Assembly (NCBI GenBank): GCA_000733355.1 | Contig: JNVV01000003.1 | Coordinates: forward strand, 1,529,568-1,593,567 | Reading direction: 5' to 3' | DNA length: 64,000 nt | From: Falciphora oryzae | Lineage: Eukaryota > Ascomycota > Sordariomycetes > Magnaporthales > Magnaporthaceae | In this document: one piece after another, positions 22,793 through 34,891 of the stretch | Position numbering within the stretch: the first letter of the stretch is position 1 | Layout of the letters: every line of letters starts with the position of its first letter | Notes under the pieces: generated by a model | Told to the model about the DNA's origin: nothing | Seen by the model: the letters and a program-made list of their open reading frames with translations, nothing else | The model's database searches: none | Position numbers and translations under genes: made by a program

Positions 22793-25029
22793 CTCGACGT
22801 CGGTCGCTCCGAGGACGGAACTGGCTGGGACATGCCTGCGCCATTTTGCTTCATTATTCGGCCAACAAGAGCCCCAGAGCCGGTCCGGCGCCTCTTCGGT
22901 TATTCGGGCTTCTCTCCAGCGAAGGCATCTCCCCAGAGCTCCAGCAAAAAGACCCGAACATGAACCGGACCTACAGTCTCTGCGCGGCGGTGTGAGGCAA
23001 TCTCCATGTTTTCTCCCCCGCAATTCGGACAGGTGATCGGATTCGCGAACCTGCTTAACAGCGTCCCCATCGGGGCTGCAACCTTGGCTGCGGCCGAGGA
23101 AGTTTCCTATGAAGACCGCATTGGTGCGGAACCCGGAACTGCCTGTCGGCAACTGGGGGCTGGGACGGTGAGGGGTTCCCAGCTTCCGGAAGGCCTTCCA
23201 ACTGCCGTCACGGCCGATTGTTGGTGTCGGGGGAGAGGCGTGCACCATGGACGGACATGCAAGGGCGGGGACTGAGTCGTATCCAGACGGGGGAGCTGTG
23301 AGGGGAAGACGCCAGGTCTCTCCAACTTGTTGCGTCATGGGAAAAACAATCAGGCGTGGACATGGCCCGGGTGGAGTAGTGGCTCGATCACGGATGGACG
23401 ACGACAGTCAGAATCATTCCAACTGGACCCGGGCCGCGCTGGGCAAGGCGGGCGGGAAGCGCACCACGTTTAGACGGCACTATATTGTGCGTCCTTGTCT
23501 CTATCGGGCTGGGCTTGTCTCTGGATGCATGTTCATTAGCTGAGGGCATGGCGTTTCGACAAAACCAAGGGAAGAAATAAATCAAATAAGCATGGCATTT
23601 CCGTTTTTGGCGTCACACTCCCGATAGACGCGTCGGCAGAATCGCGAATCCAATGCGTATTTGTGCAAGCCATGTCTCGCCTCGCGGTCCCCAAGAGGCA
23701 ATCCTATGGAAATGGAACGTCGGCGCGTGGTCGACAAGGTGGTGGGCAAGTGTTAATTTCCCACTCCCCCGTTCCCGATGAGCGCCTACCGCCCATCACA
23801 CACTGTGCAGAAGACATCCCGGCTGCGACTGCTGCCCCGAGCTGGTTTCTGAGAACGGACAACAAACATGGAGTTGTTAGCCGATGGCACACAAGAACAC
23901 GCCGTTACCCCGCCTTTTAGGCAAGACTAGGTGGATGCGGATGTTACTATCCTCATCGACTGTGTGTCATACGATGGGCGTTTGCTAGCACAAAGTTCAA
24001 TTTAGATCCTGACCCTTCGAAGTAGAGAGGCTACGGCGAGGCAGAGAGCACATCATAGGCAGGTGATAAGCAGGCACGTTCTCCAAATAAAAGCCTGCAG
24101 TCCGTATAAATTGCACAACCGGGTTGGTTAGAACACTCAAAAACTTATGGTTCTTTAGGATACAGGAAACAGGGAGGGAAATCGGAAATAAGAAAGGATA
24201 TCGTAAATGGGAAAGGAAACTTACAGGATAAGTTCAGGTAATGGGGGTTCCAATTAGCGTTTCGGAACTGCAGATTTTTATTTGGGCGCCGTGGCGGGCT
24301 CGGGTCTGGTCATGGCTAGACGGGACGGGACGGATCATGTGTTTGCATAGAACGATCGGCACTCGAGAGGCGCATGTCCCGGCCCGAGGGTGTGTATCAC
24401 TCGAGATGATCAGTTCTCCAGCCAGTCGTGCCTTGAGGAGATGGGCAGCATCTACAATTCTACATCCCCGGGCATCTGGCAAAAGCCGTAGCTCCGGTGA
24501 GATCAATCACACACAGTACGCAAATGGCGGAAGGAGTTCGGGCCAAGCGCCCAAAGTTTGGTACTGTTGACCTCATGGCAGGTGGTGTTCCACTGGCGCT
24601 AGGGATTCGCCGCTCCCTTCCTGATCTGAGATCGCGGAGTCAGCTCCGTGCTGAAAAAAGACAGCCCCCGACGCCGATTCCCGGCTCACCGGGCCACACC
24701 TTGCTGCCCTGGCCATGTGGATGCATGCCAGGTGGCAAGCGCGCTGTGGACGAGATTAATGCTACCAAACCCTTGTGATTATAACATCCACAGCTTAGCG
24801 AACGTGGCGGACCACCGCTCAGTAGACCAACCGCTAGAGCCAATCCGACTGCGTGCTCCTTGTGGCGAGCAAACGGACTCGACTCCGGGGGAGCTACCAA
24901 ATGAGGAAACAAACAAATGAGCGACTTTTCTGCCCTCAACACTTTTTTTTCTCTCCCCGCCGGCTGTTTATGTCCTCTCTCCCCCGAGGCAACCCTAGAC
25001 TCGCAGCCGGAGAGCAGACGAGTCAAGTC

Positions 25030-25031
<2 letters not shown>

Positions 25032-25065
<34 letters not shown>
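25032..25065 (+). repeat. Poly(T) run, 34 bases
   Basis: Uninterrupted T34, the longest homopolymer in the window. It could be the tail of an old reverse-transcribed insertion on the minus strand or simple slippage; no flanking element is recognisable. Confidence 0.9.
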
Positions 25066-25068
<3 letters not shown>

Positions 25069-27508
25069 TTCTATGTACCGTTGCAATTGCCCGGGGTAGT
25101 GTGGGTCAAGGCAGGGGTCCAGGTGCTGCTGAAAGTCAAGGGTAAAAGAAAATAAAGGAGGAAAGATGCTCGCTTGAGCTCTCCCAAAAAGTCTAGGCCG
25201 TGGAGTCGCTTCTGGAAAGGATTTTCCTGGTAATCCGAGCCCGCGGCGCCGGTGGTGGCCCAGCCGAGCTCTGCAGACGCCTGAGAATCAGTTGGGATCG
25301 CCCTCCGCCGTGTCAGGCCAAACATTCCGCTGCAGTCTGCCCCTGGTTAGCGCCGCGGCGGACAGAGGAGGGCTGGCCGCAGGCTGGAGGTTTGAGGGGC
25401 ATGTGCCATGATTTCATTACACAATGCCGCACACTACCGCGACTTCCCCCTTCCGCATTTCGGTGTATTTTGATGTCGCCAGCTATAGCGTGCTCCATCC
25501 TTTGCAGTCCGTTAGAACTTCGGACACCCATATCTCGACATACCGGATAACGCTTAGATTGCTGCTTTTGACGCTTTGTATTGGAATTTCGGCTTTGCCA
25601 CTACCAATTCGTTCACGGCGGGGAGCATGGCCAAAACAAACAAAAAGACACCAGTCAGGCTCCGATGGCGGGAAAATGAGTTTGCCCGGAGGGCTAGGAT
25701 GCAGACAAGGTCCAGGGGGGTTACATCCCTCGAGGCCAGTCTGCCGTATTACCCCACCTGCCTGACCTTCTCCGGAAGAGCGCCACAGGATGTCCAGGAA
25801 GAGCTAAGTGCCAGGAACGGCACATGTCAGGTGCCCGCCGAGGTGAGCTTTCAGGTGTTTTTTTTTTTCCCTTCCTCTTTTGTGAGTGTGTGTGGGTGCC
25901 CGGCAGTGGGCAGTACCACCCAATCTGATTCTGTCCTGAAGCGTGTGGGTCTGAGAACATCATGGGGGTCTTGGTCAGAACAACCGAAAGGAATTGAGAG
26001 CGGAAGCCGCTATTTGTTCTGATCTCGCCCACCTTCCATACTTTGTCATCTATCTCGCCATCCCACAAGGTATTACTGTTCATCTTGAAGTTCGCTGCGA
26101 TGCGATGGCCCGGCTGAGCGCCGCCGTTGAAAGTAACGCACAGAGGAAGCCAGGGGCGCCACCTGAACAAACGGCTCGACGCACAGCCGTGTGCAAGGGA
26201 CCAGGCGCCTAAAATGGTTTGCCCTGCTAGTCGCCCGTCCCCTCCTCGCACTCTGCAACTCGTGCGTGGGATGGCCGGCAACGTACATATATGTGGTGTT
26301 ATTAATGTATGTCGACGTTGAGGTAGTGTGCGAATGAACGAACATGTTTGTCTCGCCTGCGTCTGGTAAGAGGAAGGAGACAGATGTTTGTTTCGAGCGA
26401 GGGCCGATCGGCCGGGACAGGGCAGCGGCAACGGAGGGGATCCCGGCCGCCTGACCCCGCGGCATCTTTCCGGCTGCTGCTGAGAGGGAGGAGGAGGGTC
26501 GCAAGGCAAATGAGTGGATCAGCACACGAGGGAAACCCAATTGCGATGCGGCAGTTTCTGCGACAAGCTGACGGAGGCGCATGTGGCGCCCATCAAGAGG
26601 TGAGGCCCCGAGACCTGCAGCGAGCATTGACAATTGACACGGAGTGGGAAAAGGGTTACGAGAATGCGAGGGAATCGAGACAATCACTGTCGCCAAGGAG
26701 GCACATGCGAGACCTTCAATGGCAGCCGTTCCTTTCTGCCGCGGCGCTTTGACACACTGCCTCCGAGTGGTTGCTGCTGTGCCTTTTCTTTTTGTCTTCT
26801 GTCTTTATTTTTTTGTGGTCGTGGGTGTATGTTAGCCTTGATCGCCATCAGAAACACTTCTTGCTTTTTCTTGCTTGCTTTTTCGGCCCCTTCCCCCTTC
26901 CCCTTTTCAAAGCTAGCTACTGGCTACTCGTCATTCTCCGTGATTCGTCGGATCTTGTTGCTGGAGATGCACATTGCACATAGGATGACGGGGGTCGAGG
27001 ATAACTCTATATACTGTATTGTCTTCCATTCAAGCCTTTGTCCGAGTGGGGGTAACGAGGTTCAAGCCTGCCCACGCACGTCCTGCATGCTGCATGCGGA
27101 ACCGCCCGAATGCGGCTTGTGCCATGTCGAATCGAGTCCTCAAAGGCAGAATAGAAAGATCAGCGGTCATTATGTGGCTACACGGACAGGAGCGGAGGAT
27201 CACGTCTTTTGCAGCTGTGCCATTCATCGTATTTCGCTCTGTTGTCCCCGTAGCACAGCATGAAAAGGGGCGCACCGTTCTTGTTCCAGGCAAGACTTGG
27301 CTGGTGTGATGTGATGGTTGGTCAACGTTGGCCGGCAGGATGGACACGAAGAGCCTCGACCCGGGCAGCAAATTTGACTTCGGTTGGCCACTGCCAGCCG
27401 ATTATTGCCCAGACTGCCTGGTCCAGGATCTTGGGCAACTCGGCGTGTCGCTCAAACGCCAGGGACGATCTCGAACGGTCGGACAATGGGAGTGTTATTA
27501 CCCTCGGG

Positions 27509-27531
27509 AAAAAAAAAAAAAAAAAAAAAAA
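27509..27531 (+). repeat. Poly(A) run, 23 bases
   Basis: Uninterrupted A23; a second run of A18 lies at 27783-27800. No retroelement end is recognisable beside either. Confidence 0.9.
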
Positions 27532-29766
27532 GGCTCGGACGGACAAAAATCCAAAACCGGAACGACAACGCCACCAACTGAACAAACACCTCCTCGTGCC
27601 ATCTGTTATAAAACCCCGAGAGAACCTATCTAGACCAGAAGTCGCCAGACAGTGTGCATTCTATTTGTGTCCCAGCGCCCTCAGTGCACACACGAATGAG
27701 CCGGGCGCGGCTACTTCGGTTCTTGGTTCGACGACAGGGTATGGGTGATGTGGGACGGCGGGGAGCAGGAGCGACGAAAAAGAAAAAAAAAAAAAAAAAA
27801 GCACAGGAAAAAAAGGGGTATACAGTAGATGCATGGTGCCATCATCTGGGCCTTGGGGATCGTAGATTGTGGTGGCAATGCGGAAAGGATGCAGGAGATG
27901 AAGGGAAGAGAGCCCGTCGGCCATCCATCACCACAACCAGATTCAACCCCCTTTTCCGGCTCGGGGTGGCTTGCCGCAGAAGGCTCTGGGGTCGCTCTCC
28001 GGTGCTTCTGCGCTTTGTTTCTTGTCGCGAAAGTTCGTCGCTCTGCTTTCTTTTTCGGCGGACCACACCTTCACCACCGTCCACTCACAGGCCGGCGCAA
28101 CCCTCTGGCTCGAGGCCAGTGCGCGCGATGCAGGCCGTTGACTGGCCGCGGCGCACACACCCTCGGCCGGGCTGCCTTAGTGCCGTTGCGCCCCCCCGTT
28201 CCTGGCAGGCGCCAGGGGCCATCCCGGGTCACTCCCGGTCGACCCCTGCGCTTTGCGATCCCTCCCTCTCCCTTGGCCGTCGTCTCCAGCTTTTCAGAGC
28301 GGGTACCCACAGGTGGGCCAGGCACAGGGAAGCACCGAGGCCAGGCTGGGTGGGCCGCCACTGATTGGGTCTTTTTCGCTCATTCCAATCAAAGACGGCC
28401 GCCCTCACTCCATGTTCCTCGTCGCCCGCCCCAAAGCGTTTGCGAGCCCCTGCCCACCAGCGAGCAAGGGCTTGGCGTGGGCGGACGTGCGTGCCACAGT
28501 GCAGTGCTTCCAATCTCCAATCTCGTCCTTTTTTCGCTCGGCCTGTTGTCCTGGCTCTTTACCTTCTCCCCTTTCCGAGACCACCACCTCCATCTTCTCT
28601 CACATTTGTGGATTCACTTCTGAACCTTCCTTTCCTTTTCACCCCAGAGAGGCTTTTCCTCCGTCTCGAGGCTCCGTGCAGTCACTCCTTTGGCACCCGC
28701 ATTAACCGCCTCGCCGGCAGCTCCCAGCACAACAAGTCTACCGGGCAGCTCTCGTCCAGACTTCAGACGAGTGTGAGGCGACAGTTACCTTCGTCTTGTG
28801 CCGCCTCCCCCCACGTTCCTCGCAAGACCGCCTCGTTAAGACGACCGACCTGCCTACCATTCACTCCTTCGTTTTGATTTCCTCTTGGTCATCAATTTCG
28901 TTCACCCACAAGGCCACTACTCGTTCATCTCCTTCCGACGCGCCCGCCAGTAACCGATAAACACCACCAATTGCGTTCCGCCCCCGCCGTCCTATACGTT
29001 GCTATTCATTTCCTGCACCGCAGGCTATTTGGTAGCTCGCCCGAAGATCCCGGTACTTCTTGTACTTCGATATCCCGTACGCCTGGAGCATTTCTCTTCG
29101 GCAGCACCAGGGACTTGCGGCTCGAGCGTAATAATTTCCGTCGGCAGGAACAAGCACCGCTACCACCACCCGGGACTCGTCTTGCCTGATTGTCAAAGAA
29201 GCGCCTACTAGCTTCCTTGAAACCTGGGCAATACAGCGGCACTGAGCTAGAATACCAAAAGGTAGGGAACCAATCCAACCGCCTGGTTTTAGCTTAGATT
29301 TCTTTACTTGGTACAGACGCCATGCTACGCTATATTGCCTCGACATGTGTTGCCTCCTGATATTGTGGCAAGAACAGCATGGTCTTACCAATGAACCTTG
29401 GACTTCCATCTTCCTGGTTCACATGTCAACTAGGACTTGGACACGAGCGGAAGTTGGGGCATTGTTGGCGGACAGGCGTTGGTGGTGCGAATATAGTACT
29501 GACATCTCGTCTTTTGTGCAGGCGCTCTCCCGCCCTCCCGGGCTCTTCAAGCGGCCGGCCAAGGCACGCAAGCTACCAACACACATTGGCGCCCTCCAGC
29601 CATTGAAGTAGCTGGAATTGCCCCATGGCCTTCCAGTCTAAGCCGAGCAGCAGCTAATATCTCGTTTTCTTGTGGTGGTCCCCATTATTTTCTTCCTCTT
29701 TTCTACTAAGTTTGGCCTGGCCTAAACTCATTTATTTTGTCCATTTAACTCTCCTCACCTCCAACA

Positions 29767-32700
29767 ATGAACCGGTTCAGGAACAAGAAGAAGGGGAAGG
29801 ATGGAGCGGAAGCCGAACAGGGATCAATGTCTCTCAAGGGCTTTTTGAGGGGTAGGAAAGTCCAGGAAGAGGAGGTGAAGGAGGAGGTCGACATCACCAC
29901 CGCTCTCCCATCCCACGATGAGTTCCGTACCAGTCTTCTGATGACAGGCCTTTCAGCCCGCTTCTCTATGCTGCGGGAGCAAGACGACCCCAGCACCAAG
30001 ATAGGCAAGGCCAGCGACGACAGTGTCTTGTTTCCCAAGCACTCCTCGCGGCTCTTGGACTACGGGTTCTCAGGAGATCTGAATGATATCGCCGAGGTGG
30101 AGTCACTCAGGACGCCGTTCGGAGGCCGCGTGGACTCGGATGACACGAGCTCAACCAAGGGCAGCATCATGAGCAGGGGGAAGCCAACTGACGGAAACAA
30201 TCTGTTTGGCGGAAGGCAGAAGATCGTCATTGGAAGTCGCACACTATACGAGAGCGATGTGTCTACGTCAGCCTTCCAGAAATGGAGACGGGAGGAGAGG
30301 GAGAGGGAACGAAGGTTGGAGGCAGGTGAACCCGAGGACTCCCAGGATGCCTCCGCAGAGCCCCGGCCACGGCCAAGTGAGGACGGTTCAGCAGCAGCCA
30401 GGTCTGAGTCTCCCGCATTTGTCGACTACAACCAGAAGCGTGCGACATCGTCAACCACTTCATCGTCGCTGGCCCGCAACTCCACCGCTGCCACGTCAGT
30501 CAACTCACAGCCTGCTGCGCCTATCAAAGACTGGCAATCCCAGCCCTCGGCAGCGCCAGCCTCGACCAACTCTGCCGCGACTCTTGACCGGTCCGTCACA
30601 AGGACACGGAGACTTTACGAGCAAGCTCTGAACCAAGATATGCATGACCATCAGTCAACGGCGTTGTCTCGAATCGATACCCTGACCGGCAAACGATCTT
30701 TCACCGCGCGCTCCCCCGATCTATCATCCACCCACACAATCTCGCCCACTGGATTTACTCCCTTGAATGAGCGTCGCGCCATGTTGACCAAGGCTAGTGC
30801 CCCCAACCTGAGGACGACCAACTCGTCGACCACGGCTCCCCCGCCCGCCCCGACGGACATGGATTCCAGGGTCTCGAGTCCCGCGGAGACGCGGTCCAAC
30901 TTCGTCGGAACTCCTCCCATTAGCCCCCCAATCAGCGAGGCAGGCGAGTTTCCGGCACTTGCTATTCAGCCAAACGATCGAGGCAAGGCCACGGCTCTGG
31001 GTGTGTTCCAGAAGCCTGCACAGCCGTACGATGAGTCGAGGTACGCCCAGCGCCAGCTTCAGCTCCAGCAAGGCCGCGAGACACCAACCCATCGCACGCG
31101 TGCCGAGTCGGGCGCCACTGGCCGTTCGCGGTCCTCGTCGACGAGCGAGGGGCAGCAGTTTGCTCCGAAACTGGAGCTGTCGATCCATACTGAGTCCAGC
31201 CAGCAAGGGTACAGCCCCCAGACTTTCCTCGACGACTCCGAAGCTGAAGACGAACGTGCGCCTGACGAGGTCCACCCTGCTTTTAGGCAAACCGCGCTCC
31301 CCACGCCGCAGTCGTTCACCTCGAGGGCCAGCACGGAGCCCTCGCCTGTGTTCGAAAAGCCTGAGCTCCCATCGACGCTCTCGCAGCACGAGTCACCCGA
31401 GGAGTCGCCTATGCTGAGTCCTCCCTCGGGCTCGGGTCTTGGCGGTATGGTGCGCCAGCATATGCGATCTGAGAGCAGCACGTCATCGGTCTATGCTGCT
31501 CCCCAGTCTGCCGGTGTAGATGCTCGGTTCCTCCCCGACGCTCGTGACTCGTCGGTTCTCGGTAACATGATTTCCGGACTTAGGGCTAGCACGCTTGAGG
31601 ACTCGTCATGGAACCCCTACGGGGACGACAGCCGGGCGCGGGATACGTTGCTGCCTATTGACGAAACCTTCGACAGGCTGAAGCAGCAGGATTCTGCTGA
31701 CAAGGGACATGAGTCCAAGCCGAGCAAGGACGAAGATAATGACTTCGCCAGCCAGCTGGCCAACGCCCGAAGGCGGGTCCAGGAGAGGCTTGTCTCCTCA
31801 TATGCCGAGTCCGAGAGCAGCCGGCCAACGTCTCCGCTGCCAGCAGTGGAGTCGCCCAAGGAGCCACCCGCGAAATTCGGCCTTCTGCGAGGAAAGTCTA
31901 GCCGCGGGTCTCTGATTGACAGGAACCGAGACGCTTCGGGAGGCCCCAAGCCTCTCAAGCTGCTCGGACTCGGCTCTGTGACAATGAGCACTTCGCCCGG
32001 TCCGACCAAACAGACATTCGACGACGCTGGACTCCCCCCTATGAAGGAAGAGGAGCCAGAGTCTACCTCCGGACGGGTGTCCGAGTCGACGGACGCTGGC
32101 GCTAGGCGTAGTGACGAGCGAGATGCCGACGCGGCGTCTACTATATCTCACGACAAGGAGGACGACAACGTTCATCCGGGTCTGCGGGCCTTCCGCAACG
32201 CCCGCCGGGAACTGCAGAAGCGCAAGGAGCTGGAGACCATGGCCAGGCATCACGGGTCAAACCAGTCCACCGGTGGCTCATCCGTCGAAGACTACCGCAT
32301 GAATGATGGCGACACTGGGTCCAGGGCTGCCAGCAGGGAGCGTGGGCCGCCGCCTCGATCTTACTACCAGCGACGGGACCCTAGTCAAGATTCGCGCCGC
32401 AGTGTAGCGTCGCGGTCTCCTCCTCGTGGCGAGAGGGACCGCAGCGGATCGGAAGCGAGCAACGGCAGGGCTGGGAGCCGTCCGCCCCCGCCTCGCCTGC
32501 GAACCAATTCCTCTGCGTACGATCTCTCAGGCCAAGGGACCATGAGCGCCGGCCCCATGCTGCGTCAGCCCATGGTGCGATCCCCTGGACTCCCGGGCAC
32601 TGACATCCGGAGATCTCCCATTATGCCTCTTCAGCCGTACCCTGGTTCCTCTCCAAACAGGTTTGAGAGGTCGGCTTCCTCGGGAAACCTGAGGGTGCAG

Positions 32701-33492
32701 TCGGAGAGGCCGAACCTTGATCTGATGCCGTCAGGCTCTCCGATGTCGACCAGTGTCAATGGACTTCCCTCGTCTCCTCGTCTGGCTGGTCCTAGAATTG
32801 CTGCGTCGCCCATCACGCCCGCCAGCGGTACTCCGAGGCGCCCGTCAGCTCCCCCGGCGGCCTCGCCAGGAGGCGTCTCGAACATGAGCGGCAGCACAAC
32901 GACCAGCACTCTCAATGAGTCGATGAAGAAGGTTGTCAAAAAGAAGGATATCTCGGACCCGACTTTCGTCATGAGCACCAGCCGTGTCCCGACTGTCAGT
33001 CTGCCGGAGAACGGAGAGTCGGGCCAGCGATCGCGCAACAACTCCAAGTCCAGTAGCAATGGAGGCGAGTACGTCGCGCCCCCCCTGCCGCCCATCAACC
33101 CACGTCGCACCACACGCATGAATGGTTTCCTGGGACGCAAGAACAGCGACCCTGAGGATCCCGATGTCCGCACCGAGAGCTTTGCCAGGTCCACCTCGGC
33201 CTTGCCCATTCCTTCGAACCGTGTGGATGGCGGCGACATACGCAGCGCCTTCTCGGTCAGCGATGACGAGGAGGAGAAGCCTCTCAGCAGGTGGCGGTTG
33301 CGCAAGCAGAGCTCGGAGGTGCAAGGTGCCAATAAGGCTCCGACACCGTCGGCCATCCCCAACCCATTCGGCCCTCCCCGGGATACTCGGGGCTTTGCTG
33401 CCGCGGGTCCCCCTGCCAGCCGCCATCTGGTGACACCGGCGACCAAGCCTTCGACGTCTTCTAGGGGGCCTTATGGAAATGGCATGATCTAG
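29767..33492 (+). CDS. Large intrinsically disordered protein of unknown function
   Basis: Single uninterrupted frame of 1241 aa beginning MNRFRNKKKGKDGAEAEQGS. I do not recognise a domain. Composition is rich in Ser, Pro, Arg and charged residues throughout, implying disorder. Patches that look constrained are near the N-terminus (SMSLKGFLRGRKVQEEE, then LLMTGLSARFSMLREQDDP and ASDDSVLFPKHSSRL), a basic/acidic helix (SAFQKWRREEREREERR-like, about residue 165-180), TRTRRLYEQALNQDM (about 277-291) and FRNARRELQKRKELE (about 810-825). Many SP/TP and RxxS sites suggest heavy phosphorylation. No signal peptide or membrane segment. The preceding 1 kb is CT-rich, and the long gene-free upstream region hints at complex transcription control. 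It could be a cytoskeletal, septal or polarity scaffold, but nothing in the sequence decides. Confidence 0.85.
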   Translation: MNRFRNKKKGKDGAEAEQGSMSLKGFLRGRKVQEEEVKEEVDITTALPSHDEFRTSLLMTGLSARFSMLREQDDPSTKIGKASDDSVLFPKHSSRLLDYGFSGDLNDIAEVESLRTPFGGRVDSDDTSSTKGSIMSRGKPTDGNNLFGGRQKIVIGSRTLYESDVSTSAFQKWRREERERERRLEAGEPEDSQDASAEPRPRPSEDGSAAARSESPAFVDYNQKRATSSTTSSSLARNSTAATSVNSQPAAPIKDWQSQPSAAPASTNSAATLDRSVTRTRRLYEQALNQDMHDHQSTALSRIDTLTGKRSFTARSPDLSSTHTISPTGFTPLNERRAMLTKASAPNLRTTNSSTTAPPPAPTDMDSRVSSPAETRSNFVGTPPISPPISEAGEFPALAIQPNDRGKATALGVFQKPAQPYDESRYAQRQLQLQQGRETPTHRTRAESGATGRSRSSSTSEGQQFAPKLELSIHTESSQQGYSPQTFLDDSEAEDERAPDEVHPAFRQTALPTPQSFTSRASTEPSPVFEKPELPSTLSQHESPEESPMLSPPSGSGLGGMVRQHMRSESSTSSVYAAPQSAGVDARFLPDARDSSVLGNMISGLRASTLEDSSWNPYGDDSRARDTLLPIDETFDRLKQQDSADKGHESKPSKDEDNDFASQLANARRRVQERLVSSYAESESSRPTSPLPAVESPKEPPAKFGLLRGKSSRGSLIDRNRDASGGPKPLKLLGLGSVTMSTSPGPTKQTFDDAGLPPMKEEEPESTSGRVSESTDAGARRSDERDADAASTISHDKEDDNVHPGLRAFRNARRELQKRKELETMARHHGSNQSTGGSSVEDYRMNDGDTGSRAASRERGPPPRSYYQRRDPSQDSRRSVASRSPPRGERDRSGSEASNGRAGSRPPPPRLRTNSSAYDLSGQGTMSAGPMLRQPMVRSPGLPGTDIRRSPIMPLQPYPGSSPNRFERSASSGNLRVQSERPNLDLMPSGSPMSTSVNGLPSSPRLAGPRIAASPITPASGTPRRPSAPPAASPGGVSNMSGSTTTSTLNESMKKVVKKKDISDPTFVMSTSRVPTVSLPENGESGQRSRNNSKSSSNGGEYVAPPLPPINPRRTTRMNGFLGRKNSDPEDPDVRTESFARSTSALPIPSNRVDGGDIRSAFSVSDDEEEKPLSRWRLRKQSSEVQGANKAPTPSAIPNPFGPPRDTRGFAAAGPPASRHLVTPATKPSTSSRGPYGNGMI

Positions 33493-34891
33493 TCTGAAGC
33501 CCAACAGGTAGATCTTTTGGCCTGCCGGCGAAAACAAGAAAAAAAAAATATGCAAAAAATACAACGACAGCAAAACCAGGACGCAGAAAAAAAGCGCCTG
33601 ATCTGTGTTCTTTTTATTACCCTAATTTCTTGGCTTGTTGATTATTTTGAAGCAGGGGACACGTGCGATTTTACTGCATCGGCTTAATATTTCCGGACAC
33701 TTTTCACATCAGTCAATCGCACAAAAACGAAGTTAACGATACTCGAGATACCTCCACTGTATAACACACCAGGGTGTACAAATCTGATTTCTCTTCTACT
33801 TTCTCCCTTGTTTTTTCTTCTTTATTTCCTGCTCAGTCGATTCGCTCCTGGTTGGCGCTTGGGGCTTCATCGTGGTTTCTGTTTCCCAAGGCGTCTTTTT
33901 CTCGTTTTCTTCTCTTTTTTTTTTTTTTTTTTTTTCGGACAGATAATCGGACCGTGTCCTGGCTAGGAGACCATTTGGCTTCGCTTCTTGGGTGCCTATT
34001 TCTCTTCCATTCTTCGCTTGCTCGTGATCATCTCTGGCGGTGCGCCTCGCTGGCTGCCGAGATGGACTGCCAGACGGAGCCTTTTGTTCTCCCTGGATTT
34101 ATTTGCCGGCGTTCATTGTGAAACGGACATGAAGTTGTCAGGCCCCACAGGGCAGAAGCGGCTTGTGCTTTGCTCTTTACAATGAGGCGCCTCGAGGCAA
34201 TTTGCTTTTTTCTTTCATTTCCCTTTGCTTCTCGCCGTCTCATCCCCGTTCTGCTCCCTCTGTCGAGGAGAGCCTGGGATGCTGGAATTAGAAGCCCAAA
34301 GTCGTGGGCTTCTGGTGCGTCTGTTTCTTAGCATAGGTCAATGAGGGCATAACCAAAACCAGGGTGTTGAAACCACGAGTCTTGCTTGTTCACCAGTGAA
34401 TCTTTGTGCTTGCAGGTACCGCCCGGTGTCAATTCCGCTGGCATGAATGGCGGATTGAGGCAGACCAACCGCCAGTGCCTTGACCTGCAACCTGCGCCCC
34501 GCACTTACATCATCCCCTAGCCCGAGCCTCGCTTTCCCCGCGCCCGCTGTGGTCCAGGAATGAGGGACCACATGCAGACACCAGAGACGTTCGCACGGCC
34601 ACTGTGCTGTAAGCTCGACCCGATCCTTCCAACGTACATGATGCAGACGCCTCAGATGCGCAGGTGAGAAATGACCGTCCAAGGATCTTTGCATCATCCA
34701 CACTACCAACAGGGGCCCTATCGAGGGACTGGAAGTAATCCGACTGTTGCATCGTTGCCATCTCATCCTTGTTGCCTGGTATCTAACGCTTTTTCATCAG
34801 ACGACGGCGACATTCTTGAAGCGAATCCCATGTGAAGACCAATTTTGAATCCTATCCATCCCAGTTCACGACTCCAAAACTGCCCTGCGCA
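33493..34891. other. Intergenic region, no gene seen
   Basis: About 1.4 kb with the 3' UTR of the disordered-protein gene, an A-rich and a T21 run (33915-33935), and the leader of the acetyltransferase gene. Short frames only. Confidence 0.55.

Larger units (their letters stand above)
22563..29766. other. 7.2-kb gene-free region between divergent genes
   Basis: Open frames up to about 260 codons occur on both strands, but none shows a domain, consistent codon bias or plausible splicing. The stretch holds long homopolymer runs (T34, A23, A18) and, from about 28350 to 29760, CT-rich sequence typical of fungal promoters and leaders. It may contain a long 5' UTR or upstream introns of the 29767 gene, or a non-coding transcript. 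I see no tRNA or repeat family in it. Confidence 0.5.

Noticed and set aside
25721..26509. 262-codon minus-strand open frame
   Set aside because: No domain, no plausible splicing, and a translation typical of random GC-rich sequence.
27829..28623. 264-codon plus-strand open frame in the gene-free region
   Set aside because: Pro/Ser/Arg-rich translation from CT-rich DNA, no domain, overlapping frames equally open; looks like promoter or leader DNA.
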